From contig DDFC01000011.1 in assembly GCA_002336895.1 (NCBI GenBank), forward strand, positions 1 to 64,000: a stretch of DNA of 64,000 nucleotides. Direction: 5' to 3'. The stretch comes from Verrucomicrobiaceae bacterium UBA1938 (GTDB taxonomy: Bacteria; Verrucomicrobiota; Verrucomicrobiia; Verrucomicrobiales; Verrucomicrobiaceae). Position 1 is the stretch's first letter, and every line of letters starts with the position of its first letter. Of the stretch, positions 51,656 through 59,632 are shown one piece after another. The notes under the pieces were generated by a model. The model worked only from the letters and a program-made list of their open reading frames with translations. It ran no database searches and had not been told where the DNA came from. The translations under genes were made by a program, and so were the position numbers.

Positions 51656-52984
51656 ATGCCCCAGCATTCCAACGCGCGCCTGTTTGTATGGTTTCGCATT
51701 CTTTTCAACTGCCGCTTTTACTACCCGGTCTTCACCATTCTGTTTCTGGATCTGGGGCTGAGCATTGGAGAATTTGCCGCGCTGAATGTGGTGTGGGCGC
51801 TGACCAGCGTGGTGCTGGAGGTGCCCTCCGGGGCACTGGCAGACCGCTATGGCCGCAGGCCGCTGGTGGTGGCGGCGGGCATCCTGATGGTGCTGGAGAT
51901 GGCCGTGCTGTGTCTCATGCAGCCAGGGCATCATGACCTGGTGCTGTGGCTCTTTGTGGCGAATCGCGTGCTCAGCGGCGCGGCGGAGGCCTGCGCCAGC
52001 GGTGCGGACGAGGCGCTGGCCTATGACTCCCTGCCGGAGGCGGAGCGCAGCACGCTGTGGCCGCAGATCATGGCGCGGCTCTCGCGCGGCATGGCGCTGG
52101 GTTTTGTGGTGTCGTCCATCGTGGGATCGGTGCTGTATGATCCGCACAGCCTGGCGGCCATGCTGCGCTTTGTGGGATTGAATGCGGACGTGGCCAAGAC
52201 CACGACGATGAAGCTGCCACTGCTTCTCTGCCTGGGCACCGCCGCACTCTGCCTGGTGGTGACGCTGCGGATGACGGAGGCACGCACGCCTGCGCCCAAG
52301 GCCCCCATGCTGCAGAGCATGCGGGAGGCCTGGGCCTCCATCCTGCAAACAGGGGGCTGGATGTGGCGCACGCGCGCGGCCTTTGCCCTGATCGTGTTCG
52401 GACTGGTGTTTGACAGCATAATCCGGCTCTTCCTCACGGTGGCGAGCAACTTCTACCGCCTCGTGGGCATCGAGGAAGGATGGTACGGCGTGATCGGCAC
52501 CGGAGTGTCCCTGCTGGGGCTGGTGACGGCGGGCTGGATGGAGACGAGCGCGCGCGTCATGAATGTGCGGCAGAATTTCCTCTGGCTGGGGCTGGTGGTA
52601 TTTGGCGGGCTGCTGGCGGCGGCGCACCCGCAGCCGGGCTGGACGGGGGTGGCGCTGGTGGTGCCGCTGTTTCTGAGCATGCGTTTCCTGCAGTTCTTCC
52701 TCTCCCATTACCTCAATGAGATCGTGGACTCCGCGCAGCGCGCCACGGCCCTGAGCTTCCGGGGCCTGACGATCAATCTGGCCTACGGCACCCTGACGCT
52801 GCTCTTCGGCTGGCAGACCGGCTGGGTGGGCGGGTACCTGCACCTGAGCGCGGACGACCCGCGCGTGTTTGCCGAGGCCCTGAAACTCTGGCCTTGGTGG
52901 TTTGCAGGCACGGTGCTGCTGGCAGGCGGCTGGGTGCTGCTGCGCTCTTTTTCCAGCGCCAAGGATGAACAACCCGCCGGGTAG
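51656..52984 (+). CDS. MFS transporter
   Basis: A 442-residue major-facilitator protein with about twelve hydrophobic helices. The loop 2-3 signature is VLEVPSGALADRYGRRPLVV, and LSGAAEACASGADEALAYDSLPE is typical of a drug-resistance-type MFS subgroup (YwoG/DHA-like, with the EALAYD motif). Direction would be proton-coupled export; the substrate cannot be told. It is separated from neighbours on both sides by more than 60 bp. Confidence 0.92.
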   Translation: MPQHSNARLFVWFRILFNCRFYYPVFTILFLDLGLSIGEFAALNVVWALTSVVLEVPSGALADRYGRRPLVVAAGILMVLEMAVLCLMQPGHHDLVLWLFVANRVLSGAAEACASGADEALAYDSLPEAERSTLWPQIMARLSRGMALGFVVSSIVGSVLYDPHSLAAMLRFVGLNADVAKTTTMKLPLLLCLGTAALCLVVTLRMTEARTPAPKAPMLQSMREAWASILQTGGWMWRTRAAFALIVFGLVFDSIIRLFLTVASNFYRLVGIEEGWYGVIGTGVSLLGLVTAGWMETSARVMNVRQNFLWLGLVVFGGLLAAAHPQPGWTGVALVVPLFLSMRFLQFFLSHYLNEIVDSAQRATALSFRGLTINLAYGTLTLLFGWQTGWVGGYLHLSADDPRVFAEALKLWPWWFAGTVLLAGGWVLLRSFSSAKDEQPAG

Positions 52985-53045
52985 AAGCGTCACTAGAGAA
53001 TAGTCGACAAACCATCTCACCGGCAGCAGACTGCCATATATCACC

Positions 53046-53519
53046 ATGAAAACGTCCTTCCTCACCCGCCTGTGCATGGCAGTGACCTTTGCCATGCTGC
53101 TCGTGCAGTGCTCCTCCACACCGCAGACTCGCATCGAGAAAAACCCGCAGATGTTTTCCAAGCTGAGCGCCAAGGAGCGCCACCTCGTGACCCACGGCCT
53201 GATCTGCGAAGGCATGAGCCGGGATGCCGTCTTCCTCGCCTGGGGCCGGCCGGACAGCGTCTCCGTCGGGGTGAATCGTGGCCGCGAAAGCGAGAGCTGG
53301 ACGTATGAGGGGCAGCAGCCGGTGCGCTCCATGAACATGGGTCTGGGCATGGGCTTTGGCGGCTGGGGGCCCTACGGCTACGGCGGCTGGGGCCCGTATG
53401 GTTTTGGCGGCTTCCCCTACTGGGGCAGCGGCACCTCCGTCTCCTATGTGCCCTACACCGCCGGTGTGGTGGAGTTTGTGGCCGGAAAGGTCGTGAGCTG
53501 GAAATCCACCAAACGCTGA
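53046..53519 (+). CDS. Small lipoprotein with BamE/SmpA-like domain and Gly/Tyr-rich tail
   Basis: A 157-residue lipoprotein (signal MKTSFLTRLCMAVTFAMLLVQC, lipobox LVQC). The central part HGLICEGMSRDAVFLAWGRPDSVSVG...ESWTYEGQQ follows the SmpA/OmlA (BamE-like) pattern, G-M-x-x-x-x-V...GxP...WxY. The C-terminal region is Gly/Trp/Tyr-rich with a tandem GGWGPYGYGGWGPYGFGG repeat. It lies 13 bp before the CDP-alcohol phosphatidyltransferase gene. Lipid anchoring to an inner or outer membrane is expected; the exact role is unknown. Confidence 0.75.
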   Translation: MKTSFLTRLCMAVTFAMLLVQCSSTPQTRIEKNPQMFSKLSAKERHLVTHGLICEGMSRDAVFLAWGRPDSVSVGVNRGRESESWTYEGQQPVRSMNMGLGMGFGGWGPYGYGGWGPYGFGGFPYWGSGTSVSYVPYTAGVVEFVAGKVVSWKSTKR

Positions 53520-53532
53520 CCATTCCCAGCTG

Positions 53533-54234
53533 ATGAGCGTGCCTGAAGAGCACCTGGCCTCCCGCCGCAGCCTGAAGTCCCGCGACACCCGCTGGGCGCA
53601 TGCACTGGCGGCATGGCTGGCACGCAGCGGCCTGACGCCCAATGCCATCTCCGTGCTCAGCGTGGTCTTTGCCGCCGGGGCGATGGCCTGCTTCATGGTG
53701 GCCGGAGATCAGTCCACCACAGCGGGTGCGCTGGGAGCCTGGCTGGGTGCACTGGCCTGCATCCAGCTCCGCCTGCTGTGCAATCTGATGGACGGCATGG
53801 TGGCGGTGGAGGGCGGCAAAGGCTCGCCCGTGGGGGCCATTTACAATGATGCGCCGGACCGCGTGGCGGATGTGCTGATCATGGTGGGCGCGGGCTACAG
53901 CGGCGCAGGAGATCCAGGTGTGGTGAAGCTTTTTCATGTGATCCCCATGGGCTGGTGCTGCGCCGTGGTGTCGGTCTGGACGGCCTACCTCCGCGTGCTG
54001 GGGGCCTCATTGACGGGAAAGCATGACTTCCGCGGCCCCATGGCCAAGCAGCACCGCATGGCCGTGCTGTGCGGCGGCACCCTGATCGAGCTGACCCAGC
54101 ACCTCCTGGGCTGGGAGCGCTGGGGCATCCTGACCGCGCTGACGGTGATCTTTTTCGGCGGCCTGTGGACCTGCTGGCGGCGGCTGACCGTGATGGCCCG
54201 GGAGGTGGAGGCCGGGGCGAAGCCGGAGCAGTGA
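53533..54234 (+). CDS. CDP-alcohol phosphatidyltransferase family protein with altered motif
   Basis: A 233-residue membrane protein with about six helices. The CDP-OH-P motif is at canonical spacing but altered: Asn84-x2-Asp87-Gly88-x2-Ala91-Val92-x8-Gly101-x3-Asn105-x3-Asp109. The first and third Asp are Asn, and the usual Arg is Val. These Asp bind two metal ions and CDP-alcohol in phospholipid synthases, so activity may be changed or lost. It follows a BamE-like lipoprotein gene by 13 bp. A membrane-lipid role is likely but the substrate is unknown. Confidence 0.8.
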   Translation: MSVPEEHLASRRSLKSRDTRWAHALAAWLARSGLTPNAISVLSVVFAAGAMACFMVAGDQSTTAGALGAWLGALACIQLRLLCNLMDGMVAVEGGKGSPVGAIYNDAPDRVADVLIMVGAGYSGAGDPGVVKLFHVIPMGWCCAVVSVWTAYLRVLGASLTGKHDFRGPMAKQHRMAVLCGGTLIELTQHLLGWERWGILTALTVIFFGGLWTCWRRLTVMAREVEAGAKPEQ

Positions 54235-54304
54235 GCCACCATGGTGCCGAAGGGGGAGGGATGAACGTATTTGCCCGACTCGGCAAAAGTGCTCAAAAAA
54301 TCAA

Positions 54305-54320
54305 AGATTGATTTCAATCT
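54305..54320. promoter_or_regulatory. Perfect palindrome upstream of the 3D-domain gene
   Basis: AGATTGA-TT-TCAATCT is a perfect 7-bp inverted repeat in an AT-rich 148-bp gap, 62 bp before the ATG at 54383. It has no T-run after it. An operator is possible. Confidence 0.35.
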
Positions 54321-54382
54321 CGAAATACCCCACAATAAGAGTTGTACAAGGAAAGTTAATAATCAGCATATTGGTAATAACG

Positions 54383-54862
54383 ATGCGACACCTCTCCCGA
54401 TTCGTTCTTCTGCTCTGCGCCTGCTCCCTGGCCGCATGCTCTAGCTCCGGGTTGTTTAATCGCAGCACTCGCATTACCGCTGTACGCACCACAGCCTACA
54501 CCCATGGCGAGGCCGACCACATCGTCTATGGCGCCAAGACGGCGGTAGGCACCCAGCTCAAGTACGGAAACGTGCGCAGCGCCGCTGCCGACTGGTCCGT
54601 GTACCCGGTGGGCACCATTTTCCAGATCGAGGGCCTGCCCTACATCTACCAGGTGGACGACTACGGCTCCGCTCTGGTGGGCACCAACACGATCGACCTC
54701 TACAAGCCCGACAAGGCCACGATGAAGGCCTGGGGCGTGCGCAATGTGAACATCCGCGTACTGCGCTGGGGCTCCTTTTCCAAGAGCCTCTCCATCATGA
54801 AGGAGCGCACCGCCTACCCGCACATCCGCCGCATGGTGGAGCGCATCCAGACCAGCTCATAG
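54383..54862 (+). CDS. Lipoprotein with 3D (RlpA/MltA-C-like) domain
   Basis: A 159-residue lipoprotein (signal MRHLSRFVLLLCACSLAAC, lipobox LAAC). The rest matches the 3D domain, a double-psi beta-barrel: VRTTAYTHGEADHIVYGAKT, SVYPVGTIFQIEG, YQVDDYGSALVGTNTIDLY, with the Asp residues that give the domain its name. In MltA these are catalytic for lytic transglycosylase action, so it may bind or cleave peptidoglycan glycan strands. Frame upstream of the ATG lacks a signal sequence and was not used. Confidence 0.85.
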   Translation: MRHLSRFVLLLCACSLAACSSSGLFNRSTRITAVRTTAYTHGEADHIVYGAKTAVGTQLKYGNVRSAAADWSVYPVGTIFQIEGLPYIYQVDDYGSALVGTNTIDLYKPDKATMKAWGVRNVNIRVLRWGSFSKSLSIMKERTAYPHIRRMVERIQTSS

Positions 54863-54904
54863 CTGGGATAATACGGTCCGTTTTTCTCCCCCCTCCCCTC
54901 TCTC

Positions 54905-55558
54905 GTGACCAAGCAGGAGCGTGCCGATTACATTCGGGGTCGGCTGGCCGAGCTCTATCCCGACCCGCCGGTACCGCTGGACCATACAGATGCCTTCACC
55001 CTGCTGGTGGCGGTGCTGCTCTCCGCCCAGTGCACCGATGTACGAGTCAATCAGGTGACGCCCGCCCTTTTCAAACTGGGCAGCACCCCGCAGGCGCTGG
55101 CTGCCGCCCCGCTGGCGGAGATTGAGACCATCGTGCGGCCCTGCGGCCTGGGTCCTCAGAAAGCACGGGCCATCAAAGAACTCTCCCTAATCCTGCTGGA
55201 TGAGCATGCCGGTCAGGTGCCCGCCTCCCTGGAGGCGCTGGAGCGTCTTCCTGGCGTGGGGCACAAGACCGCCCAGGTGGTGATGGCGCAGGCCTTTGGC
55301 ATCCCATCCTTTCCCGTGGACACCCATATCCACCGGCTGGCCCAGCGCTGGTGCCTGACCACCGGCCAATCCGTGCTGCAGACCGAGCGCGACCTGAAGC
55401 GCCTCTTTCCCGAGGAATCCTGGAACAAGCTGCACCTGCAGATCATCTTTTACGGCCGGGAGCACTGCTCCGCCCGTGGCTGCGACGGCACCACCTGCGA
55501 GATCTGCAGCACCTGCAACGCCGGCCGCAAGAGACCGGTGAAGACGAAGAAGGCGTGA
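54905..55558 (+). CDS. nth: Endonuclease III (DNA glycosylase/AP lyase)
   Basis: A 217-residue Nth. It has the N-terminal helix DAFTLLVAVLLSAQCTDVRVN, the HhH motif LERLPGVGHKTAQVV with catalytic Lys121, and Asp139 in FPVDTHIHRLAQR. Oxidised pyrimidines are its substrates. The C-terminal iron-sulfur loop is altered: the canonical C-x6-C-x2-C-x5-C is replaced by five cysteines, C188-x4-C-x4-C-x2-C-x2-C204. Start is a GTG preceded by a long pyrimidine tract (CTCCCCCCTCCCCTCTCTC). It stands 42 bp after the 3D-domain gene. Confidence 0.95.
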   Translation: MTKQERADYIRGRLAELYPDPPVPLDHTDAFTLLVAVLLSAQCTDVRVNQVTPALFKLGSTPQALAAAPLAEIETIVRPCGLGPQKARAIKELSLILLDEHAGQVPASLEALERLPGVGHKTAQVVMAQAFGIPSFPVDTHIHRLAQRWCLTTGQSVLQTERDLKRLFPEESWNKLHLQIIFYGREHCSARGCDGTTCEICSTCNAGRKRPVKTKKA

Positions 55559-55905
55559 GCCTGGCTCCAAACGCGTGAAAACAAGCCAGGGCGGTTGCTC
55601 CGCGTGAGCACGGCACATGATATGGATCAGGGTCACACAGCAAACCGCTGTCGCTTCACGCCCCGACCAGCGGAGCCCACACGCTGCCGCCTTCACTCGG
55701 CAATGAAACCGTAACGCATCGGACACGACGCTGTGGTTTCACAGGCCGGGGCCGCCCTTGCGCCCCCTGCCGCAACGCAAAAGCAACGAAACCTTAACGC
55801 TTTAAACGTTACCAAATCAGCATACCGCAACAAGACAACACACTTATTCACAGTCTGTTAGTAAAGCCAGCCCTGCAACGCATCAGCAACATGCCATGCG
55901 TTACC
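55559..55905. other. Intergenic region between nth and the barrel gene
   Basis: A 347-bp gap between genes that converge. A small inverted repeat TAACG-ctttaaa-CGTTA lies at 55795-55811, and GTAACG/CGTTAC words recur (near 55710, 55810 and 55898). There is no T-run terminator and no supported gene. Confidence 0.4.
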
Positions 55906-56796
55906 TTACCAGCGCAGACGGAGGGAGGTGCGGAAGGCGCGGGTCACATTACCAAAGTCACCGCCGATACCGACGTCAAACATGGGCAGCAGGCGGAAGT
56001 AGCCGGTCAGATCCAGCGTCTTGCTGTCGTATTTGTCGGCGCTGCTCACCGTCACACCGGCCTGCAATTCCAGCCAGTCGAGGGGGGTGTAGCGCAGGGC
56101 AGGACGCACGTAGATGGAGCCATCGCTGAAGCCGACGGAGGTGTTCGTGGCTTTCAGGCTGGCATACACGAGGCCGGCTTCCGCCACGAAGGTGAGTTTG
56201 TCATTGATGAGCGGGGTGTGGAAACCCACGCCCGCCTGGATGGAGGCAAAGTCGTAGTTCGCCTTGGTGGCTCCGCCGACGGTGCCACCACCGCCGCCGC
56301 CACTGCCCCAGGAAGCGCCAAACTTCAGATAGAAGGGATTCATGAGGGAAACCGTCAGCGTGGCACCGATGGTGTTGGCTCCGGAGAAGTCTCCGTTTTT
56401 CGGGGCCAGATAGCGGTAGTAGGCCTCGATGTTGTTGAAATTGACGATGTTAGGACCGGCAGGCTTGGTGGCGTAGGCCCCCGAGCTGACTGGCGGGGTG
56501 TTGTTGTACCCCGTCACACCCTGAGGGGTGTAGGAGGACATGGCCCCCGGCTGCGGAGCCGAGGCGTAAGGATCCACATACCCAGGAGGTGGTGTAACGC
56601 TGGGTGTAACGGTGGAGGGCGGGAGCGAGTTGGGGTAAGACGGCACGCTCGGTGGTGGAGCGCCATACCCAGGAGGCGGTGTGGTGGTGCCATACCCAGG
56701 TGGGGGAACGCCCATCACCCCGTAACCAGCGGGCGCGGCATCACTATGGCAAAAGGCAATGCCAACGCAGAGAGCGCAATAAAAGATCCTTTTCAT
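55906..56796 (-). CDS. Outer-membrane beta-barrel protein with Pro-Gly-Tyr repeats
   Basis: A 296-residue exported protein (signal MKRIFYCALCVGIAFCHSDA). The N-terminal 80 residues contain repeats of PPPGYG (four close variants) and look disordered. From about residue 115 an OmpA/OprF-like eight-stranded barrel is visible (YYRYLAPKNGDFSGANTIG, FYLKFGASW, VGFHTPLINDKLTFVAEAGLVYASLK), ending FRTSLRLRW. It is AT-rich upstream, with a likely promoter near 56800-56860. Function unknown; it may be a porin-like or adhesion-related protein. Confidence 0.82.
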   Translation of the reverse strand: MKRIFYCALCVGIAFCHSDAAPAGYGVMGVPPPGYGTTTPPPGYGAPPPSVPSYPNSLPPSTVTPSVTPPPGYVDPYASAPQPGAMSSYTPQGVTGYNNTPPVSSGAYATKPAGPNIVNFNNIEAYYRYLAPKNGDFSGANTIGATLTVSLMNPFYLKFGASWGSGGGGGGTVGGATKANYDFASIQAGVGFHTPLINDKLTFVAEAGLVYASLKATNTSVGFSDGSIYVRPALRYTPLDWLELQAGVTVSSADKYDSKTLDLTGYFRLLPMFDVGIGGDFGNVTRAFRTSLRLRW

Positions 56797-56900
56797 GGCA
56801 AGTGGTGCACCTATTGATTATTTAGATAAGTTAAATATTCTCTCAAATCAATAAATCCATCAAATCTTTTTTTTAGTTTTGAGATTTTCATTCGTTCCAG

Positions 56901-56936
56901 CGGTTACAGGGGGCTGAAACGCCCCTGTCGTAACCG
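56901..56936. repeat. Bulged hairpin in the 318-bp gap before the ROK gene end
   Basis: CGGTTACAGGGGGC (56901-56914) pairs with GCCCCTGTCGTAACCG (56921-56936) through a 6-nt loop, with a small bulge. No T-run follows, so it is a weak terminator candidate for the ROK gene. Nothing else is recognised in 56797-57114 apart from the barrel-gene promoter region. Confidence 0.4.
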
Positions 56937-57114
56937 CCACTGAGCAGCGCTGAGCATTCAATTCTCAGACGAGAGAGCTGGCCCATAGGCCGTCGGCTGC
57001 GGCCGCCCCGTGCCAACACCTTCACAAAGAAGGCAATACGCCTACCCTCCCTGCTCCATAAGCAGAAAGCCCTCCCCTTTGATAAAACCCAAAAGTAACG
57101 CTGGCCGCACCAGC

Positions 57115-58251
57115 TCAGGCTGGCATCCAGGCCTCCATGGCCAAACTGGCAGCCCCCAGGGCACCGGCATTGTCCCCTAGTGCCGAATGCACCACCTGCA
57201 GCCCGGCGGTGTGCAGCGCAGGCATGAGATGACAGGCTGAATCAACGATGGACTGGCAGAAACGCTCTCCTAAAACCGTGAGCGGCCCGTGCAGAATGAA
57301 GACGCCGGTGTCCAGGATCATGTGCAGGCAGCCGATGACTCGGGCGTAGTCCATGCACACAGCATCCCACACGGGGCCTTCGACTCCCGCCACGGAGGCA
57401 AGAGCCGCACGGAGATCTTCAGGCTTCCTGGCACGGGGGCCTGCTCCCGCCAGCCGCCGCCATGTGGCAGGAGCGCTGAGGACGTGGTGCATCTCCTGGG
57501 AGTTGCCGCTGGCGTCACCTCCCAGAGGCCAGGGCCAGCGCCCCACCTCTCCGGCGGCAAAGTGCGCCCCCTCGATGAGCCGCCCCCCCTGCACCATGGC
57601 GATGCCAAAGCCGCTGCGCGGCCCCAGGATGATGTAGTCATTGAGGTCATGCCCGCGGCCAAACCAGCGCTCCGCCAGCGCGATGGCACGCAGGTTGTTT
57701 TGCAGAATGACGGGCACCTGGAGCTTGGAGCCGATCTTTTCCACCACCGGCACATTGTTCCAGTCCGGGATAAAGGCGTAGTGCAGGCCCACTCCGGCCT
57801 GGGCATCCACCAGTCCGGGCACGCCCAGCCCCACGGAGAGAAGCCCTCCCTTCATCTTGTTGGCCAGTCTGGCCACACATGTCAGGATGGATTTAATGAC
57901 GCTCTCCGCCGTGTCCTCTGAAGTGAGCGCCATCTCCACGGAAGCCTTCAAGGAACCGGAAAAGTCCACGCCCGCCGCCTGGATGCGCTGCGCATTGAAC
58001 TCCACTCCGGCAAACCACCCTGCATCCGACCGGGTGGTGAGTATGCGGCGGGGGCGGCCCATGGGGCCCTGGTTCAGCCCGGACTCATCCAGATAGCGGT
58101 CTGCGATGAGCTGATCGATGTACAATCCGGTGGTGGAGGGAGAGATGCCCAGCGCCTTGGCCAGTGTGGTGCGGGAGGTGGCCCTGCCGCTGCGCACATG
58201 CAGCACGGCAGTCCCCAGTGTCTCGCGTTGGAAAATTGGATTTTTTCGCAT
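57115..58251 (-). CDS. ROK-family transcriptional regulator
   Basis: A 378-residue protein. An N-terminal winged-helix domain (ATSRTTLAKALGISPSTTGLYID) is followed by a ROK domain (AGVDFSGSLKASVEMALTSE, LSVGLGVPGLVDAQAGVG, GPRSGFGIAMVQGGRLIEG). The sugar-kinase active-site Asp and the zinc-binding Cys/His cluster are absent: LQNNLRAIAL replaces the usual D-x-N pattern and GEVGRWPWPL lacks GEIGH. So it binds rather than phosphorylates a sugar. It is divergent from the LLM oxidoreductase gene, 68 bp away, which it may control. An earlier GTG start (58302) would leave only 17 bp between them. Confidence 0.88.
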   Translation of the reverse strand: MRKNPIFQRETLGTAVLHVRSGRATSRTTLAKALGISPSTTGLYIDQLIADRYLDESGLNQGPMGRPRRILTTRSDAGWFAGVEFNAQRIQAAGVDFSGSLKASVEMALTSEDTAESVIKSILTCVARLANKMKGGLLSVGLGVPGLVDAQAGVGLHYAFIPDWNNVPVVEKIGSKLQVPVILQNNLRAIALAERWFGRGHDLNDYIILGPRSGFGIAMVQGGRLIEGAHFAAGEVGRWPWPLGGDASGNSQEMHHVLSAPATWRRLAGAGPRARKPEDLRAALASVAGVEGPVWDAVCMDYARVIGCLHMILDTGVFILHGPLTVLGERFCQSIVDSACHLMPALHTAGLQVVHSALGDNAGALGAASLAMEAWMPA

Positions 58252-58319
58252 TCGAACAAAAAGCGTGTTGAACTCTCGCTGTCCAGCAGGATCAATGCGC
58301 ACCCTGCAACAAATGACCC

Positions 58320-59471
58320 ATGACTGAACTACCCATCCGCACCTCAGAGCGCAAGTGTGAAGTCGCCTGGTTCTCCGCTCTTTGCTCGGATGACTACGAG
58401 TTTCTCGGCATTCCTGACGGCTCCATGCGCTCCAGCTACGAGCATTGCGGCGACATCGTCAAGAAGGCGGACGCGCTCGGCTACCAGAACATTTTGCTGC
58501 CCTCCGGCTGGATCGCCGGGCAGGATGCTCTGGCTTTTGCCGCCGCCATGGCGCCGCAGACGGCGCAGATCAACCAGCTCGTGGCCCTGCGCATGGGCGA
58601 GGTCTGGCCGCCCATGCTGGCGCGTGCACTGGCCACGGTGGACCACATCGCCAAAGGCCGCCTGTGCATCAACATCATCTCCTCCGACATGCCGGGCATC
58701 AAGGAGAGCAACGAGGTGCGCTACGCCCGCGCCAGCGAGATCATCCAGATCCTGCAGGGGCTGTGGCGCACGGACGGCCCCTATGAGTGGAAGGGGGAGT
58801 TTTACCAGATCAGCCTGCCCAATACCGAGCCCGCCAAACCCTACCAGCAAAACGGCGGCCCCCTGCTCTACTTTGGCGGCATTTCGCCAGCAGCACAGGA
58901 CCTCTGCGCCAGGCACTGCGACGTCTTCCTCATGTGGCCGGAGACGGAGGACCGCATCGCCGAGACAATGCGCGTGATGTCCGAGAAAGCCGCCAGCTAC
59001 GGGCGCAAGATCGACTTCGGCTTCCGCGCGCATGTGATCGTGCGCGAGACCGAGGCCGAGGCACGCGCGGCGGCAGACCGGCTCATCTCCAAACTCACAC
59101 CGGAAAAGGGCGCGGAGATCAAGGCTCGCTCCCTGGACAGCCAGAGCGCCGGGGTGAAGCGCCAGGACGAGCTGCGCGCGCAGAGCGCGGACCTCTACCT
59201 GGAGCCACACCTGTGGAGCGGCATCGGCCTGGCCCGCAGCGGCTGCGCCAGCGCCATCGTGGGAGACCCTGACCAGGTGCTGGCCAAGCTGAACCGCTAC
59301 ATGGACATGGGCATGCGCGCCTTTGTGCTCAGCGGCTACCCCCACCTGGAGGAGTGCGACCTCTTTGCCAAACACGTCCTCCCCCGCCTGCCCTCCTGCC
59401 GCCTGAATGAAGTGCAGGGCCGCCGCGTTCCTGATCCCGTGACCCCGCTGACCACCGCACCGCGGCGATAA
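58320..59471 (+). CDS. LLM-class flavin-dependent monooxygenase (SsuD-like)
   Basis: A 383-residue TIM-barrel flavoenzyme of the alkanesulfonate monooxygenase group. Motifs include FLGIPDGSMRSSYEHCGDIV, NILLPSGWIAGQDALAFAAAMA, GRLCINIISSDMPGIKESN and GGPLLYFGGISPAAQDLCARH. It uses FMNH2 and O2 to cleave C-S bonds of sulfonates in sulfur supply. It is divergent from the ROK regulator. No SsuE reductase or SsuABC transporter is visible here, so the true substrate is open. Confidence 0.9.
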   Translation: MTELPIRTSERKCEVAWFSALCSDDYEFLGIPDGSMRSSYEHCGDIVKKADALGYQNILLPSGWIAGQDALAFAAAMAPQTAQINQLVALRMGEVWPPMLARALATVDHIAKGRLCINIISSDMPGIKESNEVRYARASEIIQILQGLWRTDGPYEWKGEFYQISLPNTEPAKPYQQNGGPLLYFGGISPAAQDLCARHCDVFLMWPETEDRIAETMRVMSEKAASYGRKIDFGFRAHVIVRETEAEARAAADRLISKLTPEKGAEIKARSLDSQSAGVKRQDELRAQSADLYLEPHLWSGIGLARSGCASAIVGDPDQVLAKLNRYMDMGMRAFVLSGYPHLEECDLFAKHVLPRLPSCRLNEVQGRRVPDPVTPLTTAPRR

Positions 59472-59472
59472 T

Positions 59473-59505
59473 CCTACTCGTCCTCCTACTCCTGCTCGTC
59501 CTCGA
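59473..59505. repeat. Degenerate CTC-rich simple repeat
   Basis: The 33-bp stretch after the LLM gene consists of near-repeats of CTCGTC/CTACTC (CCTACTCGTCCTCCTACTCC...). It is a short decayed microsatellite. Confidence 0.45.
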
Positions 59506-59584
59506 TCACAGCGCTCCGTATCTAGTTTCAGGTTTAAAGTTCAAAGCTGTTCCGCCCCTGCGCCAGCCTCTTCGCATTGTAGTA

Positions 59585-59598
59585 CCGGCTTTAGCCGG
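59585..59598. repeat. REP-like hairpin CCGGCT-TT-AGCCGG
   Basis: A perfect 6-bp stem with a 2-nt loop, the same form as the hairpins at 21904 and 22034, lies 35 bp before the Gfo/Idh/MocA gene. Confidence 0.5.
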
Positions 59599-59632
59599 AA
59601 TCCGGTCCGCATCACCTTCGTCATTCTTCACT

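Noticed and set aside
59473..59505. The CTC-rich stretch as a terminator or small RNA
   Set aside because: No stem can form and there is no T-run; it is a simple sequence repeat.
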